A DNA stretch of 9,729 nucleotides, taken from positions 1 through 9,729 of the forward strand of contig JAOAPJ010000189.1 of assembly GCA_025462805.1 (NCBI GenBank), written 5' to 3'. Position numbers and translations under genes: made by a program. The first letter of the stretch is position 1; each line of letters begins with the position of its first letter. Below, in pieces: positions 1-6,807 of the stretch. The notes beneath the pieces are model-generated. The model did not search any database and was not told where the DNA came from. It worked only from the letters and a program-made list of their open reading frames with translations. The DNA comes from Acidobacteriaceae bacterium. GTDB taxonomy: Bacteria > Acidobacteriota > Terriglobia > Terriglobales > Acidobacteriaceae.

Positions 1-420
1 CCCTTCGATCGCAATCGAACGTTGTGGTGCGGGTTCCGGGTGGAAGCCGCGGATGGCGACGTTCTCTTCGCAGCAGACACCGGCTTAGGGCCGCACTTCG
101 CACAGATGGCGGAACGCTTCCCGCCGCCGAGGCTGTCACTCCTTCCGATTGGCGCATATCGGCCGCGATGGTTCATGGGCCCGGTCCACATGGGACCAGA
201 GGAAGCGATCGAAGCCCATGCAATTCTCAAGCCGATGGTGAGTGTGCCTATCCACTATGGGACCTTCTCTCTGGCCGACGACGGCGAGACGGAGCCGGTG
301 GATCACCTGCGGGCTCTCCTTAAGGAGCAGCCGGAGCAGAATTGGCGCATCCTGCAGGAGGGAGAAGGCTGGATGGTGCCGCCCGTGTCAGTGGGTGCCC
401 TTTCCACTATGCAGGATTAG
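1..420 (+). CDS. MBL-fold metal-dependent hydrolase, NAPE-PLD/UlaG-like (3' part only)
   Basis: This is the C-terminal 139 residues of a metallo-beta-lactamase-fold hydrolase; the frame is open from the window edge, so the start and the HxHxDH metal motif lie outside. Visible signatures are RNRTLWCGF at the edge, a GDVLFAADTG strand whose Asp (codon 26) is a metal ligand in this fold, LLPIGAYRPRWFMGPVHMGPEEA, and PIHYGTF, whose His (codon 85) is the last metal ligand. The order PIGAY - PRWFM - VHM-PEEA - IH-GTF is typical of the branch containing N-acyl-phosphatidylethanolamine phospholipase D and bacterial relatives often labelled Zn-dependent hydrolase or UlaG-like. No substrate can be read from this part. 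It ends 118 nt before the next gene on the same strand, with no clear terminator between them. Family assignment is firm, function is not. Confidence 0.85.
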   Translation, partial: PFDRNRTLWCGFRVEAADGDVLFAADTGLGPHFAQMAERFPPPRLSLLPIGAYRPRWFMGPVHMGPEEAIEAHAILKPMVSVPIHYGTFSLADDGETEPVDHLRALLKEQPEQNWRILQEGEGWMVPPVSVGALSTMQD

Positions 421-538
421 CAGCGGCTCAGTACCTGCGGTAAGGCGGGACTTCAGCATGTCGATGGCCTGCTGCGCTTACCTGTAGCTGGTTGCGCTCT
501 GAACGGTACACTATTTTCAACGAGACGGAGGTGAAAGC

Positions 539-1102
539 ATGGCGCGCATTTCACGATTAGGGCGGCGGGATGTCAACGAGGCTGTGGGGGAGATCTACGA
601 CCGCGTTGCACGCCAGCGCGGCAATGTGCCGAACATGTTTCGTACAGTGGCTCACCGCCCCGAGATCTTGCAGACGATGATCAGTCACATGGAAGCTATC
701 CTGAATACGGGCACTCTGCCGACATCGCTGAAGGAGCTGGTCATTGTCCGCACCTCGCAGATGAATCGCTGCGAGTACTGCCTGGCGTCGCACTCGCTGC
801 TCGCCAAGAAACTGGGATACAGCGATGCGCAGATCGCCGCGCTGCCTGATTTCGAGTCGAGCGACAGCTTTACAGCAAGGGAGAAGGCTGCGCTGCGACT
901 GGCGGAACGTCTGACGCGCAATGAGCGCCCGCTGGATGACGCGGAGGTGGCCGAGTTGCGCTCCCACTTTAGCGAGGGCGAGATCGTCGAACTGATGGCT
1001 GCCAGTGGGCTGTTCAATTACTTCAATCGCTTCAACAATCTGTTGGCGATGGAGCCCACGCAGCCGGGCGCCGGACTCGAGCCGGTAACTGCACACGCCT
1101 AG
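539..1102 (+). CDS. AhpD-like / carboxymuconolactone decarboxylase family protein (peroxidase-related)
   Basis: This 187-residue cytoplasmic protein belongs to the all-helical AhpD/CMD superfamily. The diagnostic CxxCxxxH motif is present as C78-E-Y-C81-L-A-S-H85, preceded by LKELVIVRTS (residues 64-73), the usual helix before the active site. In AhpD these two cysteines form a redox-active disulfide that supports peroxide reduction, so a thiol peroxidase or peroxidase-support role is likely; CMD-type decarboxylases generally lack the cysteine pair. The N-terminal part (NVPNMFRTVAHRPEILQTM) and length fit the 'peroxidase-related enzyme' group. The ATG start is well supported by GGAGGTGA at 527-534, four bases upstream. 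The C-terminal tail (TQPGAGLEPVTAHA) is low in structure. It is followed after about 50 nt by the permease on the same strand; the pairing has no obvious functional logic. Confidence 0.85.
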   Translation: MARISRLGRRDVNEAVGEIYDRVARQRGNVPNMFRTVAHRPEILQTMISHMEAILNTGTLPTSLKELVIVRTSQMNRCEYCLASHSLLAKKLGYSDAQIAALPDFESSDSFTAREKAALRLAERLTRNERPLDDAEVAELRSHFSEGEIVELMAASGLFNYFNRFNNLLAMEPTQPGAGLEPVTAHA

Positions 1103-1153
1103 CACCGCCGACGGCCTGCCAGCCAGTCGCTGCCACGTGTGCGATCATGCGGC

Positions 1154-2005
1154 ATGGCAGGCAAAGCCCTCAGCTATCGACTTCGACATCAACCGCTGGC
1201 CGCGGTGGGGATCCTGCTGCTGGTGCTCTTCGTTGCAATGGCGCTGCTGGCATCGTTTGCAGCGCCTTATGATCCCGCCGCGATCGATCTGAATCACCGG
1301 CTGCTTTCGCCGAGTCACGGCCACTGGTTCGGCACAGACGAACTGGGGCGAGATATCCTGTCCCGTATCCTTTATGGTGCCCGCATCTCGCTCATCGTGG
1401 CCGTCAGCGTAGTCAGCATCTCGCTGTCCCTCGGGATGATCGTAGGCGGGCTGGCCGGCTACTACGGCCGATGGGTGGACACCGCGCTGAACATTTTTCT
1501 GATGAATGCCTTCCTCGCGCTGCCGGGTATCCTGCTGGCCATTGCCTTCGTCGCCTTCCTCGGTCCGGGGCTGTTCAACCTTGTCCTGGCGCTCTCCATC
1601 AGCGGCTGGGTGGGCTACGCTCGCCTTGTCCGCGCGCAGGTGCTTGCGGTGCGCGAGCGGGAGTTCGTGGAGGCGGCGCGAGCGCTGGGTGCGAGCGACA
1701 TACGCATCTTCAGCCGGCACATCGTGCCCAATATCGTGCAGCCGATTCTAGTGCAAGCCGCCATTGGCATGGCGGGCGCGGTGCTGGCGGAGGCGACGCT
1801 CAGCTTCCTCGGTCTGGGCATCCCGGCCCCCGCCCCTAGCTGGGGCTCCATGCTGAACGACGCCCGCTCTCACCTGTTTGACTCGCCGCACCTGGTCGTC
1901 TTCCCTGCCTTGGCGGTGATGGGCTGCGTGCTCTCCTTCAACTTCATCGGCGACGCCCTGCGCGACTACCTGGATCCACGTACCCGCATGGCTGTGGGCC
2001 TGTAG
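1154..2005 (+). CDS. ABC transporter inner-membrane permease, DppC/OppC family
   Basis: This is a complete DppC/OppC-type permease of 283 residues from the ATG at 1154. An in-frame GTG at 1139 would add five residues; neither start has a good ribosome binding site, and ATG was chosen for codon type. Order: short cytoplasmic N-terminus (RLRHQPLA), TM1 (about residues 15-37), APYDP linker, periplasmic domain, the family signature WFGTDELGRDILSRILYGAR (58-77), further hydrophobic segments, the EAA loop EFVEAARALGASDIRIFSRH ending VPN (170-193) that docks the ATPase, then AEATLSFLGLG and PSWGSML, and the terminal FNFIGDALRDYLDPR. Such proteins form a heterodimer with a DppB-type partner and work with ATPases and a solute-binding protein to import di/oligopeptides. 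No partner is visible here. The YfcE-like gene follows by 7 nt, suggesting cotranscription. Substrate is unknown. Confidence 0.9.
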   Translation: MAGKALSYRLRHQPLAAVGILLLVLFVAMALLASFAAPYDPAAIDLNHRLLSPSHGHWFGTDELGRDILSRILYGARISLIVAVSVVSISLSLGMIVGGLAGYYGRWVDTALNIFLMNAFLALPGILLAIAFVAFLGPGLFNLVLALSISGWVGYARLVRAQVLAVREREFVEAARALGASDIRIFSRHIVPNIVQPILVQAAIGMAGAVLAEATLSFLGLGIPAPAPSWGSMLNDARSHLFDSPHLVVFPALAVMGCVLSFNFIGDALRDYLDPRTRMAVGL

Positions 2006-2012
2006 GTCGAGC

Positions 2013-2471
2013 ATGCGCATCGGCGTGATCTCAGACACCCACGGTCTCCTGCGGCCGGCTGCGGTAGAGATGCTGAAAGGAGCGGAGCACATCCTGCATG
2101 CCGGGGATGTAGGCGACCCGATAATCTTGGAGGCATTGCACGAGATTGCTCCAGTGACCGCCATTCGCGGCAATATCGATGAGGCCGGAAGCTGCGCATT
2201 TCTGCCGGCCACCGAACTGGTGAAGCTCGACAACCGGTCCTTGTACATGTTGCACGATGTGAAGCAGCTGGACCTGAACCCCGATGCAGCCGGCATCTCT
2301 GCAGTGATCTTCGGGCACTCGCATAAGCCGCTAATTGAGCAGAGACGGGGCGTGCTCTTCCTTAACCCCGGAAGCGCTGGCCCGCAGCGTTTCCAGCTTC
2401 CGATCAGCGTGGCGTGGCTTGAGACGGGTCCGGAGGGACTGACGGCCCGCATCGTCCATCTGCCGCTGTGA
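2013..2471 (+). CDS. YfcE/MJ0936-family metallophosphoesterase
   Basis: This 152-residue protein has the full set of calcineurin-like phosphoesterase motifs of the small YfcE/MJ0936 family: D8-T-H10, G31-D32 within LHAGDVGD, G53-N54-x-D56, the metal-binding His in YMLHDV (H81), G101-H102-S-H104 followed by KP, and NPGS (118-121). These residues hold a dinuclear metal centre, usually Mn; family members cleave phosphodiesters such as bis-pNPP in vitro, and the physiological substrate is generally unknown. The length equals the family norm, there is no signal peptide, and it is presumably cytoplasmic. It starts 7 nt behind the permease stop (weak AGGTCGAG upstream), so the two are probably cotranscribed. 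It converges with the oxidoreductase gene, with 44 nt between the stops. I cannot say why it accompanies a peptide permease. Confidence 0.9.
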   Translation: MRIGVISDTHGLLRPAAVEMLKGAEHILHAGDVGDPIILEALHEIAPVTAIRGNIDEAGSCAFLPATELVKLDNRSLYMLHDVKQLDLNPDAAGISAVIFGHSHKPLIEQRRGVLFLNPGSAGPQRFQLPISVAWLETGPEGLTARIVHLPL

Positions 2472-2515
2472 ACAATTGCGTCGGGCCCGGAAAGCCGCAC
2501 GCGCTGGGCCGCTGC

Positions 2516-3661
2516 TCAGCTTGCGGCGGCTGCGGGCCGCTCAGGGCTGGATGCATGGATCGGTTCGGGCGGCTTGACCGCTCCCAGGCGTACGACTTGA
2601 TCTCGATCAATGTGCTTGTGGCGCGCAAAGGGCTCCAGCGTCTGCGGCTGCTCGGTCTGGAGTGAGCGCAGGATCGCTTCCAGCACACGTACGTCGGCCA
2701 GCCCTTCCTCAGCATCGGGTTCGGGATCGATGTCATGGAGGATGCAGTCGGAAAAGTACTTCATCTCCCCGCCAAACTGGTCTGTGTTCTTGTAGGACGT
2801 ATGCTCCGTCTTGCCGTCGAGGGTGACGCTATGCTCCAGCCCCTTTCCATAGGTGAAACCCGGCTTCACCTCGAGCGATCCCCTGGTTCCGAGCACGCTG
2901 TACACATCGACCGGACTGCCGTAGTACGACACGACGAATTGGGCCAGCCGATCTCCGGGGAAACGCATGGAGACAGACACTGTGTCGTCGAAGTCCCCTA
3001 GCCCCGAGCCAGTATGTCGTGTTCCGAAGGCTACGACTTCGGTCGGCTCCGCCTCGAAGAGGTTGCGCGCGGCATTCACCGGGTATGGCCCCATATCAAA
3101 CACTGGTCCGGCGGCCTCGCCATTTTTGGCGCGATGGTTCTCAGGAGCGACCAACTGGGAGAAGACGGATGTAAACAGATGTACCTGGCCCAGATCGCCA
3201 CTGCGCACTCGCTCAATCGCAGCGACGGTAGCCGGCTCAAAGTGCAGCCGATAGGCCACCATCAGCTTCGCGGAAGACGCGCGCTGGGCATCGAGGATCT
3301 GCTGGCACCGCTCCGTGTTGATCTCGAGCGGCTTCTCAACCAGGACATGAACTCCGGCGGCGAGGGCAGGCAGAACGAACTCGGCGTGTCGCCAGTTGGG
3401 CATCGCCAGATAGATCGCATCCACATTGCCTGATCGCAGCATCTCCGGATATTGCTCGTAGCTGTAGATATGCGCCACCCCATAGCGCTCCCCAAGCCGT
3501 CCGGCTTTGACCTCATCCCCTGTGACCAGAGCGGTGATCGTCGAGTTGCCGGTGTGCTCCACCCCCGGGAGCATCGCCTCCTGTGCGATATCACCGAGAC
3601 CAACGATGCCGTAGCGGACCTTCTTCTTCGGCGGTAAGCCGAGAGCTTCCCGTATATTCAT
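2516..3661 (-). CDS. Gfo/Idh/MocA family sugar oxidoreductase, glucose-fructose oxidoreductase-like
   Basis: This 381-residue protein is an NAD(P)-dependent oxidoreductase. It has an N-terminal Rossmann fold with G18-I-V-G21-L-G23-D-I-A, the family Glu-Lys-Pro at 109-111 (VLVEKPL; the Lys is the catalytic/cofactor contact) preceded by PNWRHAEFVLPALAAGVHV, then AYRLHFEP (136-143) and FDMGPYPVNAARNLFEAEP (from 188), where D189 and Y193 fall in the substrate-site motif. AYRLHFEP and the DMG-Y-N pattern match the glucose-fructose oxidoreductase branch better than myo-inositol dehydrogenases. Unlike periplasmic GFOR it has no Tat signal, so it is presumably cytoplasmic. The frame continues 54 codons upstream, but the ATG at 3661 has GGAGGGG four bases upstream and the extension is Arg-rich non-family sequence, so the short start is used. 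It is divergent from the ribokinase operon, a common arrangement for carbohydrate genes. Substrate is unknown. Confidence 0.88.
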   Translation of the reverse strand: MNIREALGLPPKKKVRYGIVGLGDIAQEAMLPGVEHTGNSTITALVTGDEVKAGRLGERYGVAHIYSYEQYPEMLRSGNVDAIYLAMPNWRHAEFVLPALAAGVHVLVEKPLEINTERCQQILDAQRASSAKLMVAYRLHFEPATVAAIERVRSGDLGQVHLFTSVFSQLVAPENHRAKNGEAAGPVFDMGPYPVNAARNLFEAEPTEVVAFGTRHTGSGLGDFDDTVSVSMRFPGDRLAQFVVSYYGSPVDVYSVLGTRGSLEVKPGFTYGKGLEHSVTLDGKTEHTSYKNTDQFGGEMKYFSDCILHDIDPEPDAEEGLADVRVLEAILRSLQTEQPQTLEPFARHKHIDRDQVVRLGAVKPPEPIHASSPERPAAAAS

Positions 3662-3665
3662 GCTG

Positions 3666-3672
3666 CCCCTCC
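3666..3672 (-). promoter_or_regulatory. Ribosome binding site deciding the oxidoreductase start
   Basis: Read on the - strand this is GGAGGGG, ending four bases before the ATG at 3661. It supports the 381-residue product over the 435-residue open frame that begins at 3823, which would reach across most of the intergenic region towards the ribokinase. Confidence 0.75.
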
Positions 3673-3774
3673 GGCGAGTTGATTTGCGCTCTCTCAGCAG
3701 GTGAGATGCAGGCCCGTCTCTTGCGACATGGCGGGGAGGACGCGACGCGAACCGGAGCGAAGCCTTGCTTGACT

Positions 3775-3804
3775 TGCCAATCGGCCGAGCGCGCAAGGGA
3801 TAGT
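3775..3804 (+). promoter_or_regulatory. Possible promoter for the ribokinase-nucleoside hydrolase operon
   Basis: TTGCCA at 3775-3780 (5 of 6 to the sigma-70 -35 consensus) lies 18 nt before GATAGT at 3799-3804 (4 of 6 to the -10). Transcription would begin near 3811, inside the symmetrical site at 3808-3840 and about 57 nt before the ribokinase GTG. That is good geometry for a repressor site, but a match this short is only suggestive in GC-rich DNA. Confidence 0.35.
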
Positions 3805-3807
3805 GCT

Positions 3808-3840
3808 GACGCGCTAGTTTCACCTAGTATCAGGCGCGTC
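3808..3840. promoter_or_regulatory. Nested inverted and tandem repeat, candidate operator upstream of ribokinase
   Basis: GACGCGC at 3808-3814 and GCGCGTC at 3834-3840 are perfect inverted arms. Between and overlapping them are two adjacent 10-bp copies, CTAGTTTCAC (3814-3823) and CTAGTATCAG (3824-3833), spaced by exactly one helical turn. Both symmetries sit about 28 nt upstream of the GTG and just downstream of a possible -10. This is what a binding site for a dimeric or tandem regulator would look like; no regulator gene is in the window. A transcript hairpin is the alternative. Confidence 0.4.
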
Positions 3841-3867
3841 TACACTCGGGAGACGGAACTCTCCCTT

Positions 3868-4830
3868 GTGACCCACCCCATTGTTGTTGTCGGCAGCATC
3901 AATATGGATCTTGTCTGCGCCGCCGAGCGGCTTCCGCTGCCGGGCGAGACAATCATTGGCTCGCAGTATGGGACTTTCAGCGGCGGCAAAGGCGCGAACC
4001 AGGCAGTTGCGATTGCGCGTCTTGGCTATCCGTCGTTCATGGTGGGCAAGTTGGGCAGGGATGCCTCTGGGCAGCAGTTACGGAGGTCGCTGGTGGAGGC
4101 GGGTGTCGATGTATCGCACGTTTCTGCAGGTTCGGCCACGTCGGGTACTGCACTGATCACCACGGACAACACCGGACAGAACACGATCGTTGTGATCCCC
4201 GGCGCCAATGCAGAGTTGAGCCCACTGGACATCGATAGAGCCTCCGGGCTGATCGCTCGTGCCGCCCTCGTCCTTACTCAACTGGAGATCCCGCTACCCA
4301 CAGTCGTCCACCTCGGACGCGTCTGTGCCCAACATGGCGTTCCCCTGATGCTGGACCCGGCTCCCGCCTGCAGCCTGCCACGGGAGTTGCTCGCCCAGCT
4401 GGCCTGGCTGACGCCGAACGAAACGGAGGCTGGGCAGTTGCTTGGCAGCTCCCGATCGTTCGAGACCGATCTCGCTCGTGCTGAACATCTGCTCCAACTC
4501 GGACCACGCGGAGTGGTCCTGAAGCAGGGACCACGCGGCGCTCTCCTCGCCACTCAGGATGGCTTGCACTGTTCCATGACTGCATTCGCGGTTCCAGTTG
4601 TGGATGCTACCGCAGCCGGCGATGCCTTCAATGCTGGCTTTGCCGTCGGACTCCTGCGGGGCGAGTCGGCCTGCGAGGCATTACGATACGCCACAGCGGC
4701 TGCCACGCTGTCTGTGACGCGCCGAGGAGCGCAATCCTCTATGCCGCATGCAGAAGAAGTACGCAGTCTGTTGGAGAAGAACGCAGATCAACAGCAGAAG
4801 ACCTCAGCGACGGAGGAACGTGGCTTATGA
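3868..4830 (+). CDS. rbsK: Ribokinase (PfkB family sugar kinase)
   Basis: This is a PfkB-family kinase of 320 residues from the GTG at 3868, expected to convert ribose to ribose 5-phosphate with ATP in the cytoplasm. Signatures: VVVGSINMDLV (6-16), the first PfkB motif with GGKGANQA (39-46), TPNETEA, and the second PfkB motif DATAAGDAFNAGFAVGLL starting at D246, where D252 is the catalytic base and AAGD forms the anion hole. INMD near the start, GGKGANQA and AAGD are those of E. coli-type RbsK rather than fructokinase or phosphofructokinase. The frame is open 95 codons further upstream, but that part overlaps the oxidoreductase and lacks family sequence; starting at GTG puts VVVGS at the usual place. 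The binding site upstream is mediocre (CGGAA, about 10 nt). The stop overlaps the nucleoside hydrolase start in ATGA, implying translational coupling. Confidence 0.88.
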   Translation: MTHPIVVVGSINMDLVCAAERLPLPGETIIGSQYGTFSGGKGANQAVAIARLGYPSFMVGKLGRDASGQQLRRSLVEAGVDVSHVSAGSATSGTALITTDNTGQNTIVVIPGANAELSPLDIDRASGLIARAALVLTQLEIPLPTVVHLGRVCAQHGVPLMLDPAPACSLPRELLAQLAWLTPNETEAGQLLGSSRSFETDLARAEHLLQLGPRGVVLKQGPRGALLATQDGLHCSMTAFAVPVVDATAAGDAFNAGFAVGLLRGESACEALRYATAAATLSVTRRGAQSSMPHAEEVRSLLEKNADQQQKTSATEERGL

Positions 4831-5825
4831 AGAAGATTCTCTGCATCCTGCTGATCGCATGCGGGGCTGCGATGCAATGCGCATACGGGAGAGCGGCAGA
4901 ACAGGCTAGCGACGCCGCCCCGGGGAAGGTTATCGTTGATACCGACATCGGTGATGACATCGACGATGCCCTTGCGCTCGCTCTCCTGCTGAAGAGCCCG
5001 CAGGTACAGCTGCTGGCGGTCACGACGGCCTGGGGCGACACGCGGCTGCGGGGACAACTGGTGGATCGCTTCCTTCAAGAAACTGGCTACGGCGACACTC
5101 CCGTGGGTATCGGAATCGAGAAGCACTCACCCAAGGAGGGTACGTTTTCACAACGCCGCTGGGCAGAGCAGCAGCCTGCGCGACCCCAGGCGGACGCTGT
5201 GACCTTGCTTCTGGAGACCATCCGGCGGTATCCGGGGGAGGTTACGCTGCTGGCCATCGCACCTCTTACGAATGTTGCCGCAGCTTATGAGCGCGATCCC
5301 CAGACCTTCCGCAAGCTGAAACGGATCGTGATGATGGGCGGTTCCATCCATCTCGGCTATGGCGATCTTGGCTATGCGCTGCCCAAGGGACCCGATGCCG
5401 AGTACAACATCGCCATGGATCCGGGCGCAGCACAGAAGGTCTTCTCGTCCGGCGTTGACCTGTACGTTATGCCGCTCGATTCCACACAGTTGAAGTTGGA
5501 TGAAGAAAAGCGTCTGCTGATCTTCACGCACAGCTCATCCGTTACAGATGTGCTCACACTTCTCTATCAGCAGTGGTTCGATGCGGCACGCGCCACTCCT
5601 ACGGTCTTCGACGCGATGGCCACTGCATTTGTCGATGATCCCGCGCAATGCCCGGTCGAGCCGATGCGCATACGTGTGGATGAGCAGGGCTACACTCGCG
5701 TAGAGGACGGCAAGCCCAACGCTCACGTCTGCCTGCGCTCGGACTCAGATCGCTTCTTCCGCTTCTATCTGCCGATGCTGCTGGGCCAAGGCGCGGCGCA
5801 CCATGCGCCGCCGGCCGCGCGCTAG
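4827..5825 (+). CDS. Exported inosine-uridine-type nucleoside hydrolase
   Basis: This 332-residue enzyme of the IUNH family would split ribonucleosides into base and ribose. Residues 1-24 form an export signal (MKK, hydrophobic stretch, AYGRA), so it probably acts in the periplasm or on the membrane; LIAC at 9-12 could pass for a lipobox but the hydrophobic core before it is short. Metal/ribose residues: VDTDIGDDIDDALAL (D38, D40, D43, D44, D46, D47), IAPLTNVA (T148, N149), VMMGGS (168-173), EYNIAMDPGAA (N194, D198) and FDAMATA (D262). Two points are atypical. The first motif is two residues longer than the classic DTDPGxDD. The position before D262, normally the proton-donating His in HDPLA, is Phe. 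Translation starts at an ATG overlapping the ribokinase stop, with GGAGGA at 4812-4817 nine bases upstream. Together the two genes suggest nucleoside salvage. Specificity is unknown. Confidence 0.87.
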   Translation: MKKILCILLIACGAAMQCAYGRAAEQASDAAPGKVIVDTDIGDDIDDALALALLLKSPQVQLLAVTTAWGDTRLRGQLVDRFLQETGYGDTPVGIGIEKHSPKEGTFSQRRWAEQQPARPQADAVTLLLETIRRYPGEVTLLAIAPLTNVAAAYERDPQTFRKLKRIVMMGGSIHLGYGDLGYALPKGPDAEYNIAMDPGAAQKVFSSGVDLYVMPLDSTQLKLDEEKRLLIFTHSSSVTDVLTLLYQQWFDAARATPTVFDAMATAFVDDPAQCPVEPMRIRVDEQGYTRVEDGKPNAHVCLRSDSDRFFRFYLPMLLGQGAAHHAPPAAR

Positions 5826-5834
5826 CAGCGCTAG
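5793..5834. terminator. Two GC-rich stem-loops at the convergent gene ends
   Basis: GCGGCGCA (5793-5800) and TGCGCCGC (5804-5811) pair perfectly around CCA. CTAGC (5822-5826) and GCTAG (5830-5834) pair around AGC, and this second dyad contains both stop codons of the facing genes. Neither is followed by a T-run on either strand, so intrinsic termination is uncertain. Confidence 0.3.
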
Positions 5835-6772
5835 AGCTGCCCGCGATACCAGGCCACCGTCTCGGCAAGACCCTGTTCGTACTTCACGCTGGGAATGTAC
5901 CCAAACGCCTCGCGAGCTGCGGAAGTATCCGCAATAGATGTCATCACGTCACCGGCACGCGGTGGGCCGTAGTTCGGCGGCTGATGGAAACCGGTAAGCT
6001 CGGACAACAACTGGTACGTTTTGTTCAGCGTGAACTGCTCACCGCAACCGATATTGAATACCCTGCCGGCAACCTTCTCGGCCGGCGCGTCACAGGCGAG
6101 GAGATTGGCAGAGACCACGTTCGCGATGTAGGTGAAGTCCCGCGCCTGCTCCCCATCGCCAAAGATGGTCGGGCGCTCGCCGCGAAGCATCTGGAGAATG
6201 AAGCGTGCCAGCACACCGCTATAGGGAGAGCTGGGATCCTGTCGCGGGCCGAAGATGTTGAAGTAGCGGAGGGATATAGTTCCAAGACCGTACACTTCGC
6301 AATAGCTGGCCATGTAGTACTCGCCAGTCAGCTTCTGCACGGCGTATGGGGAGAGTGGCATCGGCCGCATCGTCTCCACGCGTGGCTGTCCGGCCTGATT
6401 CCCGTACGCGGACGAAGAGGCGGCATAAACAACCCGCTTCACACCCTGCTTACGCGCGGCCTGCAGCAGATTGAGCGTTCCATTGATGTTGCTAGCGTGA
6501 CTATACTCAGGGTTTTCGACCGAGCGCGGGACCGAAGCAATGGCTCCTTGATGGAAGATGAAATCGATACCCTCGGTCGCACGGTCGAGTGCGGCGGCAT
6601 CACACAGATCCACTTGCTGAAAGTCGATCTGGGGCAATATGGGCTCGATGTTCGTCCGCCTTCCCGTAGCAAAATTGTCAATGCCGCGCACGGTTTCGCC
6701 CCGGGCGACCAGAGCGTGGGCGAGTGATGAGCCGATGAAGCCGGCAATGCCGGTAATCAGGTATGTGGCCAA
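5831..6772 (-). CDS. NAD-dependent nucleotide-sugar 4-epimerase/dehydratase (WbpP/GalE-type extended SDR)
   Basis: This is a 313-residue extended short-chain dehydrogenase acting on UDP- or other nucleotide sugars in the cytoplasm. TGIAGFIG at 7-14 binds NAD, D32 fits the adenine-ribose contact, and the catalytic set is SSS at 119-121 with Y143-x3-K147 (SPYAVQK). Substrate-side motifs are IASVPRSVENP (78-88), LRYFNIFGPRQDPSSPYSGV and IFGDGEQARDFTYIANVV. They resemble UDP-N-acetylglucosamine 4-epimerases of the WbpP/Gne group, which feed O-antigen and exopolysaccharide synthesis; UDP-glucose or UDP-glucuronate epimerisation is an alternative. The first codon consistent with the Rossmann start is TTG at 6772; no ATG lies near it in frame, and AGGAG sits 10 nt upstream. 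It is a single gene with a possible promoter at 6808-6836, and converges on the nucleoside hydrolase with 5 nt between stops. Confidence 0.87.
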   Translation of the reverse strand: MATYLITGIAGFIGSSLAHALVARGETVRGIDNFATGRRTNIEPILPQIDFQQVDLCDAAALDRATEGIDFIFHQGAIASVPRSVENPEYSHASNINGTLNLLQAARKQGVKRVVYAASSSAYGNQAGQPRVETMRPMPLSPYAVQKLTGEYYMASYCEVYGLGTISLRYFNIFGPRQDPSSPYSGVLARFILQMLRGERPTIFGDGEQARDFTYIANVVSANLLACDAPAEKVAGRVFNIGCGEQFTLNKTYQLLSELTGFHQPPNYGPPRAGDVMTSIADTSAAREAFGYIPSVKYEQGLAETVAWYRGQL

Positions 6773-6807
6773 GCCTGCAGTGCTCCTGGTGGGAATGTCT
6801 TGACCTT

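Noticed and set aside
421..538. Possible terminator stem GGTAAG (439-444) with CTTACC (477-482)
   Set aside because: Six pairs with a 32-nt loop and no T-run; too weak to call.
557..1105. Minus-strand open frame opposite the AhpD-like gene
   Set aside because: The plus strand has the CxxCxxxH motif and a strong ribosome site; the antisense product has no recognisable features.
2472..2515. CGGGCCCG palindrome (2482-2489) and GGCCC/GGGCC pairs between convergent genes
   Set aside because: No usable loop geometry or T-run; expected by chance in such GC-rich sequence.
3662..3823. N-terminal extension of 54 residues on the oxidoreductase frame
   Set aside because: It is Arg-rich without family sequence, and the internal ATG at 3661 has an excellent ribosome site.
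3583..3867. N-terminal extension of 95 residues on the ribokinase frame
   Set aside because: It overlaps the oxidoreductase coding region and its text is not PfkB-like; the family begins at the GTG at 3868.
4854..4862. Lipobox reading of the nucleoside hydrolase leader (LIAC)
   Set aside because: The hydrophobic segment before the Cys is very short and a normal cleavage region follows; lipoprotein status cannot be claimed.
5984..6727. Long plus-strand open frame (247 codons) across the epimerase gene
   Set aside because: It is antisense to a clear SDR protein and has no family motifs; typical GC-rich shadow.
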